From positions 1 through 48,853 of the forward strand of contig JAGYNM010000004.1 of assembly GCA_018399335.1 (NCBI GenBank): 48,853 nt of DNA, written 5' to 3'. This DNA comes from Bacteroidales bacterium (GTDB lineage: Bacteria; Bacteroidota; Bacteroidia; Bacteroidales; F082). The stretch's first letter is position 1. Every line of letters begins with the position of its first letter. Under the pieces are notes generated by a model, which saw nothing but the letters and a program-made list of their open reading frames with translations, did not search any database and was not told the origin of the DNA. Positions 32,311 to 43,804 of the stretch are shown piece by piece. The position numbers and the translations under genes were made by a program.

Positions 32311-35300
32311 TTAAAATCCAACATTTAGGCCAATCATAAATCTGCGCGACTGAGGATAAGTAAAGAAGTCCGTTCCTATTCGCAGATTATCATTACCAGC
32401 ATAATTAATCTCAGGATCCATTCCGCTGTAGTTTGTGAATGTGAGCAGGTTATAGGCAGATACAAAAAGCTTCAGGTTCGAGATCCTTAGCCTTTCAATA
32501 ACAGTTTTAGGAAAAGTATAGCTAACAGCCAGTTCTTTAAGGCGTATATAAGAACCATCTTCAATAAAACGGGACGAATGCCTATTGTTGTTATTGGGAT
32601 CAGCCAGCGTGGCACGAGGTACTTCAGTTTGGTCAGCCAGGCTGCTGCCAGCGATCAATGATAGTAGTTAGCTGGTTATCCTCTCCTTTAAGCGACTCGA
32701 TATATACCCTTGTACCATTGTAAATATCATTTCCGTAACTGAATTGGAAAAACATACGCATATTCCATTGCCTCCAGCGCAGACTATTGTCCAGGCCTCC
32801 ATATAGTTCAGGATTTGGGTCTCCAATTCGTGTGCGGTCTTCGGCCGTGATCACACCATCTTTGTTCACGTCATCAAAAACGATATCACCGGTGGAAGGG
32901 TCAACACCAAGCGAACGAAATCCGTAAAAAATACAGCGGTTCGCCTTCGCCGATATAGTTGCTACCTCGGCCAATGTTATCAATTGGCTGCCCGTTGTAA
33001 AGCTTCAAAACTTTGTTTTTATTCGCTGTGATGGTTAGCGTTGAAGTCCATTCCAATTTGTCATTTCTGATATTTGTTGTTTGCAGGGCAACTTCCAGGC
33101 CGCGGTTTTCCATCTCGCCGATATTTTCCCAAACAGAAGTAAAACCAGATGAAGGAGGAATAGGACGGGCAAGCAACAGGTCGGATGTTAGGCTGTAATA
33201 ATAGTCAACATTTAGGTTTAGCCTTGAATCCCATATCGTTAAATCAAAACCGATATCTAACTGACGCGAAGTTTCCCATTTTAAGTCAGGATTTGGCATT
33301 TGAATCGGATAGATGCCCGGCTGACGATTATAATTTCCCCGTCCATCAAAAAGTGAAAGCGATGCAAAACGTGAGATTTTATCATTACCGGTATAGCCAT
33401 AACTGCCTCTGAATTTTAACTCATCGATAAAAGTCAGCTGATCCATAAAAGATTCTTCTGAGATACGCCAGGCAGCAGCAAAAGCTGGAAAAAAGCCATA
33501 TTTATTATTGGCTCCAAAATTGGAAGATCCGTCATAACGGGCGCTGGCCGTAAAAAGATAACGATTATTGATGTTGTATTTAATTCGTCCGAAATAACTA
33601 TTGGTGCGGTCTTCAACAACACTCGAAGATGCCTCCGTGATATTGGCTGCTGAAGTGAGGTATTGAAAATATTCGTTAGGAAAATCTGTTCCTCTTAAAA
33701 ACGAACGCTTGTCAAAGAAACGCTCATAGCTATAACCCAGCATTCCTTCGAAAGTATGGTTTTCGACCCACGATTTTTCGTAGCGAAGCAGGTTATAGGT
33801 ATTAAAATTGGAAGCTCTGGTATTGGCATCAAAGCCCAAGCCATTATATTTTTTTCCTTGACGTGTAGTAACCGGATCGTAACTATGTTCTTCGAGATTG
33901 AGGTAGTCAATGGCCCATTTTGTTTCAAAGCTCAATCCGTCTGTAATGAAATAATTAGCAAAAACATTAGCAAGTGTCCGGATATTTCTCAGTTCGTTAA
34001 CGGCTTCGTTAGCAATTGCTACAGGATTAGCATAAGGACCATCTTCGTTATAGGTTCCGTCTTCATTATATACCGGATAGATGGCAGGCAACGAAATGGC
34101 ATTCGGCAGAGGTCCGTTAAGCGACTGATCACCTTCTACTCTGTTGTTTAAGCTGGAACTAAGAGAAACTCCGGCACCAATTTTTAAGCGCTCATTCACC
34201 TGATGGTCTATATTCAGTCGTCCGCTTAGTCGGTTGTAATCTGTGCCTATCAAAACACCTTCTTCGTCAAGATAACTTCCCGACAAAAAGAAAGTGGTTT
34301 TTTCGTTTCCCCCGCTGGCAGAAAGCTCATAATTCGACATGATTCCTGTGCGGAACACTTCATCAAGCCAATTGGTATTCACCTTAGGATTGGTGATGTC
34401 TTCATCGGAGAAGATTGGTGGTGCTCCTTCATTCACTTTTTGTTCGTTACGATAAATCATCCATTCAGGGGCATCAAGCATATCAAGTGTCTTTGCCACT
34501 TGTTGAACTCCAGTAGAAGTATTAAACTGAAAACGCGTTTTTTGTTTGTTTCCTCTTTTTGTTGTGATAAGCACCACGCCACGGGAAGCTCTTGCCCCAT
34601 AAAGTGCAGTAGCAGCAGCATCCTTCAATATGGTCATGGATTCGATATCATTGGGATTAATATCTGAAATGGCACTGATCGTTTGTCCGCTGTAACCAAT
34701 CTGGCTGAAATCGCCACTCAGCACCGGAACGCCATCCACCACATAGAGTGGTTGATTATCGGCGCTGATTGAATTATTGCCACGGATTCTAACAGAAACA
34801 CCGCCACCGGGAGTTCCGGAGTTTTGGGTTACCTGAACACCGGTTACCCTTCCTTGCAAAGCCACATCAAGATTAGCAACAGGAACTTCTTCAACGTTTG
34901 ATGGTTTAAAATCCGAAACAGAACCAGTTAAGAGTTTCCTGCTTTCAGTTCCGAAACCAACAACCACTATTTCATCTAATCCCACAAGATCAGAAGCCAG
35001 CTGAACATCAAAAACCCTTTGTTCGCCCACTGGCATCTCCACAGTTTTCATACCTACCAATGAAAACACAATAATACGATCGTTGCTGCTGGTTGATAGT
35101 GTAAATAGGCCATCAATATCTGTGACAGTTCCAATGGTTGTCCCCTTGAAAAAAACATTTACGCCTGGCAAAGGCATCCCGTCTTCGCGAGCGGTTACTT
35201 TACCTGTTAAAACAATTTCTTCTGGTTTTTGAATCAATGGTGAAGCTTGTTCAGGTAAAGATTTTACGACTAAATAATTTTCAACAACGCTGTAGGTCAG

Positions 35301-35617
35301 GCTTGTCCCTTTCAATACAACCTGCATCGCCTCATCCAGATTTACATTGCTCAATTGGGCTGAAACAATTTGCTCTGGTTTAAACAACTCATTATTAAGC
35401 AAGAAAAGCAAATCAGCTTTTTCGGCTACTTGCTGAACAGCCTCGGGCAAAGGCTGTTGCTGTATATTCAGGTCGAATCGCGTTTGCTGCGAATACACAC
35501 CGGCATGCAGTTGGACAACAGCGGCAAAGTCAATAACAGAATGAGCTTCATGGCAATCAGTGTTGATCTTGAACACGTTCGTAAAAACGATCCGGGCCAG
35601 AGTAAATTTTTCTTCAT
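32311..35617 (-). CDS. SusC/RagA-family TonB-dependent receptor with N-terminal STN domain, frameshifts near 32.64, 32.93 and ~35.5 kb
   Basis: STN FDLNIQQQPLPEAVQQVAEKADLLFLLNNELF; carboxypeptidase-regulatory-like domain; plug ESMTILKDAAATALYGARASRGVVLITTKRG; C-terminal beta-barrel. Spread over ORFs 32901-35576, 32633-32983 and 32311-32658. Confidence 0.94.
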
Positions 35618-35678
35618 ATATTTGTCTGTTAGGTTAATATTGCCGGCTTGGCCGGTTATTGTCGATTAACTGATACTG

Positions 35679-35704
35679 GGAGGTGCTGCAACACCTCCTT
35701 TTTT
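35679..35704 (+). terminator. Hairpin with T-tract between fecR and susC, terminator-like only on the + strand
   Basis: GGAGGTG-CTGCAA-CACCTCC followed by TTTTTT. Confidence 0.5.
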
Positions 35705-36892
35705 AATAAATGATTATACGTTCGTTTTCAACTTCATAGCTTATCGAAGTGGTTTCCGCAATCAGCGAGAGCAGAAACTCAACCTTCCGGCTGTTTTCAA
35801 TGGCTCCCGTAAACTTTATGTCTGCTTTATTACTATTTTTAATCTCTATTGGGATAGCATACCAGCGTTCAAGACGCTTAACCAATTCGCGCAGTTCCAT
35901 ATCCTTGAAATATAACACATCATCTTTCCAGGAAGTGTAGAGTCGGGTCTCAACTTCCAGCTTTTCGGCTTGTTGGGTTAGGTTATCAATACGAGCCTGC
36001 TCACCGGGCACAAGTGAAATCATTGCATTTTTTCTGTTTTCACAAGCACTTTACCACTTACCAAGGTGGTTTCAAAATTGGCATCCTCGTGATATGCAGA
36101 TACATTGAAAGATGTTCCTAGTACCCTGATTTCCTGTTTTCCTGCTTCCACAATAAATGGCACAGCAGAACTCATCACTTCAAAATAGGCCTCTCCTTCC
36201 AGCTTCACACGGCGTTCTGCATCCGAAAATGACACAGGGTAAGTGAGCTTGCTGGCTGCATTCATCCACACCTTTGTGCCATCCGCAAGAACAAGCTGAT
36301 ACCTGGCACCGGCCGGGACGATCAATTCATGAAAAACTGCTTGACTGGCTTTCTGCTTAAAGGCCTCATTTTTTGAATATGAAAGCTTTTCGCCGGGCTG
36401 ATTTTGAATTTCAAAGGCTGATTCTTTTAGTTGCATTTGAGCGGTATCGAGGGCAATCAAACTTCCATCTGCAAGCTTGAGGCTGGCTTTTAGCATCCTT
36501 TCAGGAAGCACCTCAACCAAAGGCTCTTCTTCTTGTTTATTGAGATGATCACCTTCATAAAGCAACAAAAAGCCCAAACCGGCCAATAATACAAACAAAG
36601 CAGCCCACCTCAAGGCAAAAACAAGGTTTATTCTTGATTTTCGTTTGGTTTGGATCTGCGCTTCCAACTTCTCCCATGCTTCCGGTAAATCCAATTTGTT
36701 GGCAAGTGCTTGCCAGTGGACCCTATCCAATATTTGCTGAAAATGAGCCATCTCTTCCTTGTTTTCAGGATGCTCATTTAACCATGCATTAAGCTGGTTT
36801 TGGTCTTCAGCCTTAAGCATTTGAGATCTGGATTTTGCTATGAGGTGCAAAATCTCTTCCGGAATCTTATGTTCTGGATTTTGAGTATTCAT
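35703..36892 (-). CDS. FecR-family anti-sigma factor, split by one frameshift at ~36030
   Basis: ORF 36020-36892 (GARYQLVLADGTKVWMNAASKLTYPVSFSDAERRVKLEGEAYFEV…LGTSFNVSAY) plus ORF 35703-36023 (LVPGEQARIDN… C-terminal domain). One extra base in T6 36028-36033 rejoins them as VKTEKNAMISLVPGEQA. Confidence 0.9.
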
Positions 36893-36927
36893 GATTTAAT
36901 GACAATTTGATTAAGAAAAAGGGTGAG

Positions 36928-37491
36928 TCATCTGGATTTTTTTTCCAGGAAATAATTTTGAAGTGCTTTGTTTTCTCGCAAAACTTTGAGTGCCAGCTTA
37001 AGGTTTGATTTCAAGGTATTGATGGTAATCCCAAGTTTTTCAGCGGCTTTTTGGTATGAATAATTCTGAAGATAAACCAATTCAAGCGCAGCTCTGGATT
37101 TTTCAGGAATCTGTAAACAAGCCTGCGCGATAACTTGCTGTTCTTCTTCATCAAGGATAAAATCTAGCGCTTGTTTCACCTTTTCTTCTTTCATCCCTGA
37201 AAGCGGCTTTTGCTGACTCTTGTTCTTTTTAAGCCTATTCAAACACGCATTACGCACTGCGGTATAAAGGAAAGATTTGTAGGAAGTTTGGATGTGAAGA
37301 AAATATTTCTCCTCCCAAAACTTCACAAATACCTGCTGCACGACATCTTCGGCCTCCTGCTCGTCGCGTAGATAAAAAAATGCAGCAAGGTATAGCGCTT
37401 TGTAATAACGCTTAAACAACTCCCTGAAGGCCTTGCTGGCATCGAGGCGAAAAAACGAAGCGATATTTTTATCGTCCTGATTCATCGGCAT
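36928..37491 (-). CDS. ECF-type RNA polymerase sigma-70 factor
   Basis: FRELFKRYYKALYLAAFFYLRDEQEAEDVVQQVFVKFWE; region 4 LELVYLQNYSYQKAAEKLGITINTLKSNLKLALKVLRE. Confidence 0.93.
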   Translation of the reverse strand: MPMNQDDKNIASFFRLDASKAFRELFKRYYKALYLAAFFYLRDEQEAEDVVQQVFVKFWEEKYFLHIQTSYKSFLYTAVRNACLNRLKKNKSQQKPLSGMKEEKVKQALDFILDEEEQQVIAQACLQIPEKSRAALELVYLQNYSYQKAAEKLGITINTLKSNLKLALKVLRENKALQNYFLEKKSR

Positions 37492-37515
37492 TCCAATAAT
37501 GAAAACATCCTGTTC

Positions 37516-38785
37516 TCATTCATAAGTCCCTTTCACCAGCAGTTTGCTTTCATGCATCATCCATTTTCCGTTTGCCATCACGCTGCGAAGGTTTAAGTTA
37601 TTGTCAAGCAATAGTAAATCAGCATCAAATCCACTTTTTATCTGGCCTTTAGTATGCAATTTTAAAATCTTCGCAGGATTCTCGGTAATGGTTTTAAGTG
37701 CCACAGGAATGGTTAAGCCTTCATTATTGATCATATCAGTCCATTCGGAATGAAGCGACTTCAACGAACCCATTTCAAGTTTAACCAGTTTCCCCTGTTC
37801 ATCAAAATGAGGCAGAGAGCCAAATGCATCAGACGTCATGGTAATATGCCCGATTGGAACTCCTGCTTCCAGAAGTGCCTTGACAGCAGCGGAGGGCTTG
37901 ATTTCAATATCAGGAAAATATGGATAGGAACTTGCTGTGAGGTCAATATAAGATAGTTTCCCATATTTTTTGGCATCCTCAAAAATATAGCTATTGCGAT
38001 TGCAGTGTGTTGGAAAAAACTGTTTTAAACTAAGTTCACTGGAATCGGCTACTTCATACAGCAACTTAAACGGGTTTTTAGCATCACCCATGTGAATGTT
38101 GATAATACCTGCTTTACCACCCAACATGCCACCAACGCGGGCATGCGCAGTCAATTTGGTGAGTTCTGCCAGGGTAGGGTGTGATGATCGGTGATCGGAG
38201 AGGGCAATTTCACCTACCCCAATCACTTCCTCTATTAAAGTAATATCGCGTCCCACATCACCTGTTAAGGTTGGCGTAGGAACCTGATAAGCACCTGCAT
38301 ACATCCAGGCCGATACGCCCTCAGCTCTAAGGGCTTTAACTTTCATCAATACAGATTCAAAGCTCCGTGTAAAACCATCTGTTCCCAAACAGCCTACTAC
38401 ACTTGTCACCCCTGCTTCTATCATATGCGAAAGTTGCATCTCAGGCGTTCGTGATGCGGGACCGCCTTCGCCTCCAGCACCGGCAATATGAACATGGGCA
38501 TCAATAAATCCAGGGACTAATTTCAAACCACTGGCATCATATTATTTTAGCCATCGGAACCTGACTGGCCATCTGTGGTCGAATGGCAATTATTTTACCC
38601 CCCGCAACCAAAACATCGTTTTTGCCAATAGCTTCCGGTGTAAAAACATCAGCATTCGTTATTAAAAATAAATTAGATTCCATTTGTGCTGTATTTTTTA
38701 TATTTATCTGTTGGAAAGCATTCCTTTTGGATACCAAAATTAAACATTCAACCGTGATAACACAAAAAACACTGAAGACAATCAT
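37516..38785 (-). CDS. iadA: Isoaspartyl dipeptidase (beta-aspartyl peptidase), one frameshift near 38530; start may be downstream at MESNLFLITN
   Basis: NADVFTPEAIGKNDVLVAGGKIIAI + DASGLKLVPGFIDAHVHIAGAGGEGGPASRTPEMQLSHMIEAGVTSVVGCLGTDG; GAYQVPTPTLTG; SDHRSSHPTLAELTKL; VGGMLGGKAGIINIHMGD; FPTHCNRN; closely matches the recalled E. coli IadA sequence. Confidence 0.94.
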
Positions 38786-38909
38786 TTAATGATTGCTGCG
38801 TTATAAGAGTAGTGTAATACTTAAAATCAGCAAATTATTTTTGTTAATAGTAGTAATGCCTGCATCTTCGTCTTAACTTTACAGTCCAAAACTTAATACC
38901 GTAACCATT

Positions 38910-39788
38910 ATGAAACGTCTTGTTTTTTTGTTAATAGTCTTTACCGGAATGATTTATTTGTCCGGATGTACGGAAAAGTACAAGAAAGAAATCGAACAGC
39001 TAAATGCTACTGCTGACAGCTTGAAAGCTGTTGGCGAATCCAAAGACGCATTTGCAATGGAATATGTGCGCAGCTTTAATGCCATCCAGGCTAATCTCGA
39101 CTCCATCAAACAGATGGAAAAGATTATCTCGGATCAAACGGACGCCAGCAATCCGGAAATGCGCAAACTTAACGAAGACAATATCAACAGAGACATCGAC
39201 GCTATTTATCAATTACTGCTCAAGAACAAACAAATTGTAGATCGTCTGAAAAATCAGCTCAACTCAAGTGGCCAAAAAAACAGCGAGTTGGAGCAAATGA
39301 TTGTAAATCTGAGCGAGCAAATCAGAGCCAAAGATTTGGAGCTTACAGCGCTTAAAGCTGATCTCTCACGTAAAAATTTGCAGATTGAAGATTTGGAAGC
39401 TAACCTTGAAGCTATGGAAGTACTGAACCAACAAAGAGCTGCTGAAATTGAAGCCAAAATAAACGAAATGAACACCGTTTATTATGTTACCGGCACTAAA
39501 AAAATCCTCGAAGAAAAGGGAATTATTATCAGTGAAGGCGGACTGCTTGGGATTGGCAAAACACAAAAACTCGTCAATAATCCCGATTTGAGTCTTTTCA
39601 CTAAAGGTGACTTACGCGAAATATCTGCATTGCCCGTATTTAGCAAAAAAGCGGAATTGATTAGTATTCATCCTGCCGAAAGCTATCAATATCTTCAAGG
39701 CGACGAGAAACAAATCGACAGTCTCAAAATACTCCATCCAGATGATTTTTGGAGTTCTTCCAAATTTTTGGTGTTGATGATTAATTAG
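38910..39788 (+). CDS. Putative coiled-coil lipoprotein, unknown function
   Basis: Lipobox MIYLSGCTEKYKKEIEQLN followed by long heptad-rich coiled-coil. Confidence 0.75.
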   Translation: MKRLVFLLIVFTGMIYLSGCTEKYKKEIEQLNATADSLKAVGESKDAFAMEYVRSFNAIQANLDSIKQMEKIISDQTDASNPEMRKLNEDNINRDIDAIYQLLLKNKQIVDRLKNQLNSSGQKNSELEQMIVNLSEQIRAKDLELTALKADLSRKNLQIEDLEANLEAMEVLNQQRAAEIEAKINEMNTVYYVTGTKKILEEKGIIISEGGLLGIGKTQKLVNNPDLSLFTKGDLREISALPVFSKKAELISIHPAESYQYLQGDEKQIDSLKILHPDDFWSSSKFLVLMIN

Positions 39789-39796
39789 GCTGCTTA

Positions 39797-40576
39797 ATGG
39801 GAGTTTTCTTATTTGATGATATGATATTCGGGCCGGTGAAAAGTCGCCGGCTCGGAGTTTCTTTGGGAATTAATTTACTCCCAAATCACGCTAAATTTTG
39901 CAATTTCAATTGCATTTATTGTGAATGTGGCTGGACCAAAAATAAGCAGGCGCTTCGCATGGAGCTGCCCAAAGCAGAAGATTTGCTTATTGCCCTGGAG
40001 CAAAAACTTAAAGAATCAACTGGTACTGAACTCGAACCTGACAGCATCACCTTTGCAGGAAATGGCGAACCGACCATGCATCCGGAGTTTGACCTCATTA
40101 TTCGCGAAACAATCAAGTTACGCGATGTATATGCGCCCAAAGCACTCGTAAGCGTGCTCTCGAATGGCAGCATGCTTCACAAACCACTTATCATCGAAAG
40201 CCTCAAACTCGCTGATAATAACATTTTAAAACTGGATGGCGGCACAGAAAATACTATCCGCAAAATCAATATGCCGCTAAAGGCTTTCAGGCTTAATGAA
40301 TATGTGACACAGCTAAAACGTTTCAATGGCAAAATCATCATACAAACGCTATTCGTTCGGGGCAAATACGGAAACGAAATCATCGATAATACCACGCAAA
40401 ACGAGATCGATGCCTGGATCAAATTATTACTAACAATTCAACCGCAAAAGGTTATGATTTATGCCATTGAAAGAGATACTCCGGCAGAAAATCTCGAAAA
40501 AATCAGCCTCATGGAACTGGAACGTATTGCAGAAAAAGTAACAGCCATCGGAATAAAATCTGAAGTTTTTGCCTGA
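39797..40576 (+). CDS. Radical SAM protein
   Basis: FGPVKSRRLGVSLGINLLPNHAKFCNFNCIYCECGW carries CxxxCxxC (CNFNCIYC); TFAGNGEPTMHPEF. Confidence 0.92.
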   Translation: MGVFLFDDMIFGPVKSRRLGVSLGINLLPNHAKFCNFNCIYCECGWTKNKQALRMELPKAEDLLIALEQKLKESTGTELEPDSITFAGNGEPTMHPEFDLIIRETIKLRDVYAPKALVSVLSNGSMLHKPLIIESLKLADNNILKLDGGTENTIRKINMPLKAFRLNEYVTQLKRFNGKIIIQTLFVRGKYGNEIIDNTTQNEIDAWIKLLLTIQPQKVMIYAIERDTPAENLEKISLMELERIAEKVTAIGIKSEVFA

Positions 40577-40581
40577 CTGAA

Positions 40582-40983
40582 ATGACGAATTATCCACCTA
40601 AAATACTCCTTGCTTTCTCCGAAACTTTTAACGAGGAAAAAGAACAGTTTTTTCACTGGCTGCTAAACAACGGCTATCCGGAACTTGCCGCGCTAAGCAG
40701 TGCAATCAGAGGCAGCGAAGACGCCTTAAAATGGCTGATGCAACATAAATTCTTCCATTTGGCAGCACTCGATGGAGCTATCGACAAGCAAACTAAAGCA
40801 CGTGATTGGCTTGTAAAATTTAAATTTCCTTTGTTGGTAATGCTCGCCGATGCTGTAAATGAACATCAGGCTGCCGTTAATTATTTTCAAGATAACGACC
40901 TTCAAATCTTTCTGGTGATTGCCAAACGCATACGTGATTTCCGAAACAGACAAACCTTTGATTACCATAAAAAACGTTTCTAA
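40582..40983 (+). CDS. Hypothetical protein
   Basis: Intact 133-aa ORF 5 bp after the radical SAM gene and just before a strong terminator; internal repeated ALKWLMQHKFFHLAALDGAI-like units. Confidence 0.7.
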   Translation: MTNYPPKILLAFSETFNEEKEQFFHWLLNNGYPELAALSSAIRGSEDALKWLMQHKFFHLAALDGAIDKQTKARDWLVKFKFPLLVMLADAVNEHQAAVNYFQDNDLQIFLVIAKRIRDFRNRQTFDYHKKRF

Positions 40984-40985
40984 AA

Positions 40986-41025
40986 AACAAAAGCAGGAGC
41001 CTGATGAACAAGCTCCTGCTTTTTT
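40986..41025. terminator. Bidirectional rho-independent terminator
   Basis: Perfect 12-bp stem AAAAGCAGGAGC…GCTCCTGCTTTT between convergent genes. Confidence 0.93.
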
Positions 41026-41041
41026 ATTTCAAGTATTATAA

Positions 41042-43741
41042 TTAGCTACATTTGGAATATCCACATGAGTTGCAGGTAAGGCAGCCGTCCTGATAGACCA
41101 AACTTTCATTTGAACCACATTCAGGACAGGTACTTCCATCAGCTTTTGTTCCGTCGGGAATATACCTTTTAATACCTCTCACAACGCCGTTTTTCCAGGT
41201 ATTGATACTATCATCATCAAGCGTCAGGTTTTGAACCAGTTCAATTACATATGGCAATGGCATACCATGACGCAAGATACCCGAAATCAATTTGGCATAA
41301 TTCCAGTATTCCTTATCAAAAGACCTGGACAAGGCTTCGATAGTGATTTTTATACCCTTGTTTATCAGTGAATTGAAAAATCGTAGCGCCTTCTCACCCC
41401 TTTACTTTTCGAATTACCACTCCTTCCTCAACCCAAGGCGGCAAGAAAAAGTCGTCTGCTTTTCCTGTAAAATTTCATAGGGTTTTCCGTTGAGTTTACC
41501 AACTACTGCAATCCACTTTCATAATTATTCTGAAAACGTACTACATCAGCTTCAAAGACGTTTTGGGCGTGGAGGCGCTGTTGTTTCCTTAAATTCTTCA
41601 TTATCAGCATCCTTGCTTTTCTTTTCATCAGCACTGATCAAAACACCAGATCGTGAGCCGTCGCGGTAGATTGTCATTCCTTTTACATCCGCTTTCCCGG
41701 CAGTTTTGTAAATATCACTCACCCATTTCTTCATCCACTTCCTGAGGAACATTTACCGTAACACTAATGGAATGATCGACCCATTTCTGTATATCGCCCC
41801 TGCATCTTCACCTTGCTTACCCAATTGATATCATTAGAAGTAGCCTTGTAATAAGGCGACATTTTAATTACTTCTTTGAGTTGTGCGTCGGGGTAGCTTT
41901 TACTTCATCCACATTAAAACCATTTACTGTTAGCGTTTCAAATTTGGGATGAAATACGTTGTATTCTTCCCAGGAATCACCAACCTCATCAACAAACCCA
42001 ACTGTTACATTTCTGTCGTTAGGATTTACTTTCTGCGGCGCTTATAAGAAACCATAAACACCGGCTCAACAATCCCGAAGTAGTTTGTACAGATACTTAC
42101 ACTACCTGTTGGTGCAATTGTAAGCATAGCTATATTACGACGACCAACGCGTTTCATTTTTCGTAAACCTCCGGATCGTTTTCACGAATACGGGTAATGA
42201 ACGGATTATTCGCTTCGCGTTCGGTGTTGTAAACTGAAAGCACCTTCCGCTCTTCGGCCATATCACCGAGGAACGATAAACCTCGAGTGCCAGCATTTTA
42301 TGCACTTCTGTCGAAAAGCTGGATTGCATCAGGTGATCCATAAGTTTCGCCCAAAGCAGCAAGCATATCGCCCTCGGCAGTGATACCAATTCCTGTTCTT
42401 CTTCCCCTGAAGTGCTTTCTTTCGAATATTTTTCCAAAGATTTAACTCAACCTGCTTTACCTCAATACTTTCAGGATCTGATTCGATCTTGGCTAAAATG
42501 GCATCAACTTTTTCTATTTCCAGATCAACTATATCGTCCATGATACGCTGAGCCATCCGCGCATGTTTGGTGAACAATTCAGCATCGAAACTGGCGTCAA
42601 CTGTAAAAGGATTCTTAACATAGCTATATAAATTGATCGCCAGCAAGCGGCAACTATCGTAGGCACACAAAGGGATTTCGCCACAAGGGTTGGTCGAGAG
42701 GGTTTTAAATCCCAAATCGGCATAAGAATCCGGAATGGATTCATTAATGATTGTGTCCCAGAAAAGCACACCCGGCTCGGCAGAAGACCAGGCATTATGA
42801 ATAATTTTATCCCAGAGCTTTCGGGCATCAGTTTCTTTTACAAAAATGGGATCTGGTGAGTCGATGGGATATTGCTGAACGAAAGTCTTATCTTCGATAA
42901 CAGCTTTCATAAATTCATCTGTGATGCGCACTGAAACGTTTGCTCCGGTAACCTTGCCCAACTCCATTTTAGCATCAATAAACTTCTCTGCATCAGGATG
43001 TTTCACACTTATGCTGAGCATCAGAGCGCCTCTGCGGCCATCCTGAGCAACTTCACGGGTTGAATTGGAATAGCGCTCCATAAAAGGCACCACTCCGGTT
43101 GAGGTAAGTGCACTATTCTTTACAGGACTTCCGGTGGGTCTGATGTGCGACAAATCATGACCCACTCCCCCACGACGTTTCATCAGTTGCACCTGCTCCT
43201 GATCGATCTTCATGATGCCACCATAGGAATCAGAATTACCCTGGTTGCCAATTACGAAACAATTGGAGAGTGACGAAACCTGAAAATTATTTCCAATTCC
43301 GGCCATCGGACTTCCTTGCGGAACAATGTATTTGAAATCCTTGAGTACGGCATAAATTTCTTCCTCACTTACCGGATTCGGATACTTTTGTTCTATACGG
43401 GCAATCTCAGCTGCCAGCCTCCTGTGCATATCTTCAGGAGTACGTTCGTAAATATTACCTTGGCTGTCCTTGAGGGCATATTTATTCATCCAAACATTTG
43501 CAGCCAACACATCACCTTTAAAATACTCAGTGGCCCATTTGAGCACATCCTCATGAGCATATTTTGTTGTGGGTGTTTGTAGATGTTTTGGAATGGCTGT
43601 TACGGTATCTTCCACTTGTTCTTTTTGTTCAATTTCCTGCATTTCCGGTCTTGTTCTTTTTTCGAGCATTTTCTCGTAGAAATCACTTTTTAGTTCTTGT
43701 TTTTCAGTAATTTCCAGATTAGCAAACAAGTTGTTTTCCAT
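41042..43741 (-). CDS. nrdJ: Adenosylcobalamin-dependent (class II) ribonucleoside-diphosphate reductase, frame-disrupted between ~41.33 and 42.48 kb
   Basis: SLSNCFVIGN, KRRGGVGHDLSHIRPTGSPVKNSALTSTG, LSTNPCGEIPLCAYDSCRL; shifted frames with GITAEGDMLAALGETYGSPDA and MLTIAPTGSVSICTNYFGIVEPVF; C-terminal zinc ribbon CPECGSNESLVYQDGCLTCNSCGYSKC. Confidence 0.93.
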
Positions 43742-43804
43742 TTTGTTAAAACCTTTGAATTATGCGATCTTATTAGTTAAACCCTTTAGAAACAACAAAG
43801 CATG

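Noticed and set aside
35703-36023. ORF 35703-36023 as an independent regulator
   Set aside because: It continues FecR after a single homopolymer frameshift at 36028-36033.
30972-38785. Conventional polysaccharide utilization locus
   Set aside because: SusC/D and ECF/FecR fit, but no glycoside hydrolase, lyase or sulfatase was recognised; the linked enzymes are S51 peptidase-like and isoaspartyl dipeptidase.
41552-42437. Short ORFs 41552-41752 and 42135-42437 as separate small proteins
   Set aside because: They are frame fragments of the class II ribonucleotide reductase.
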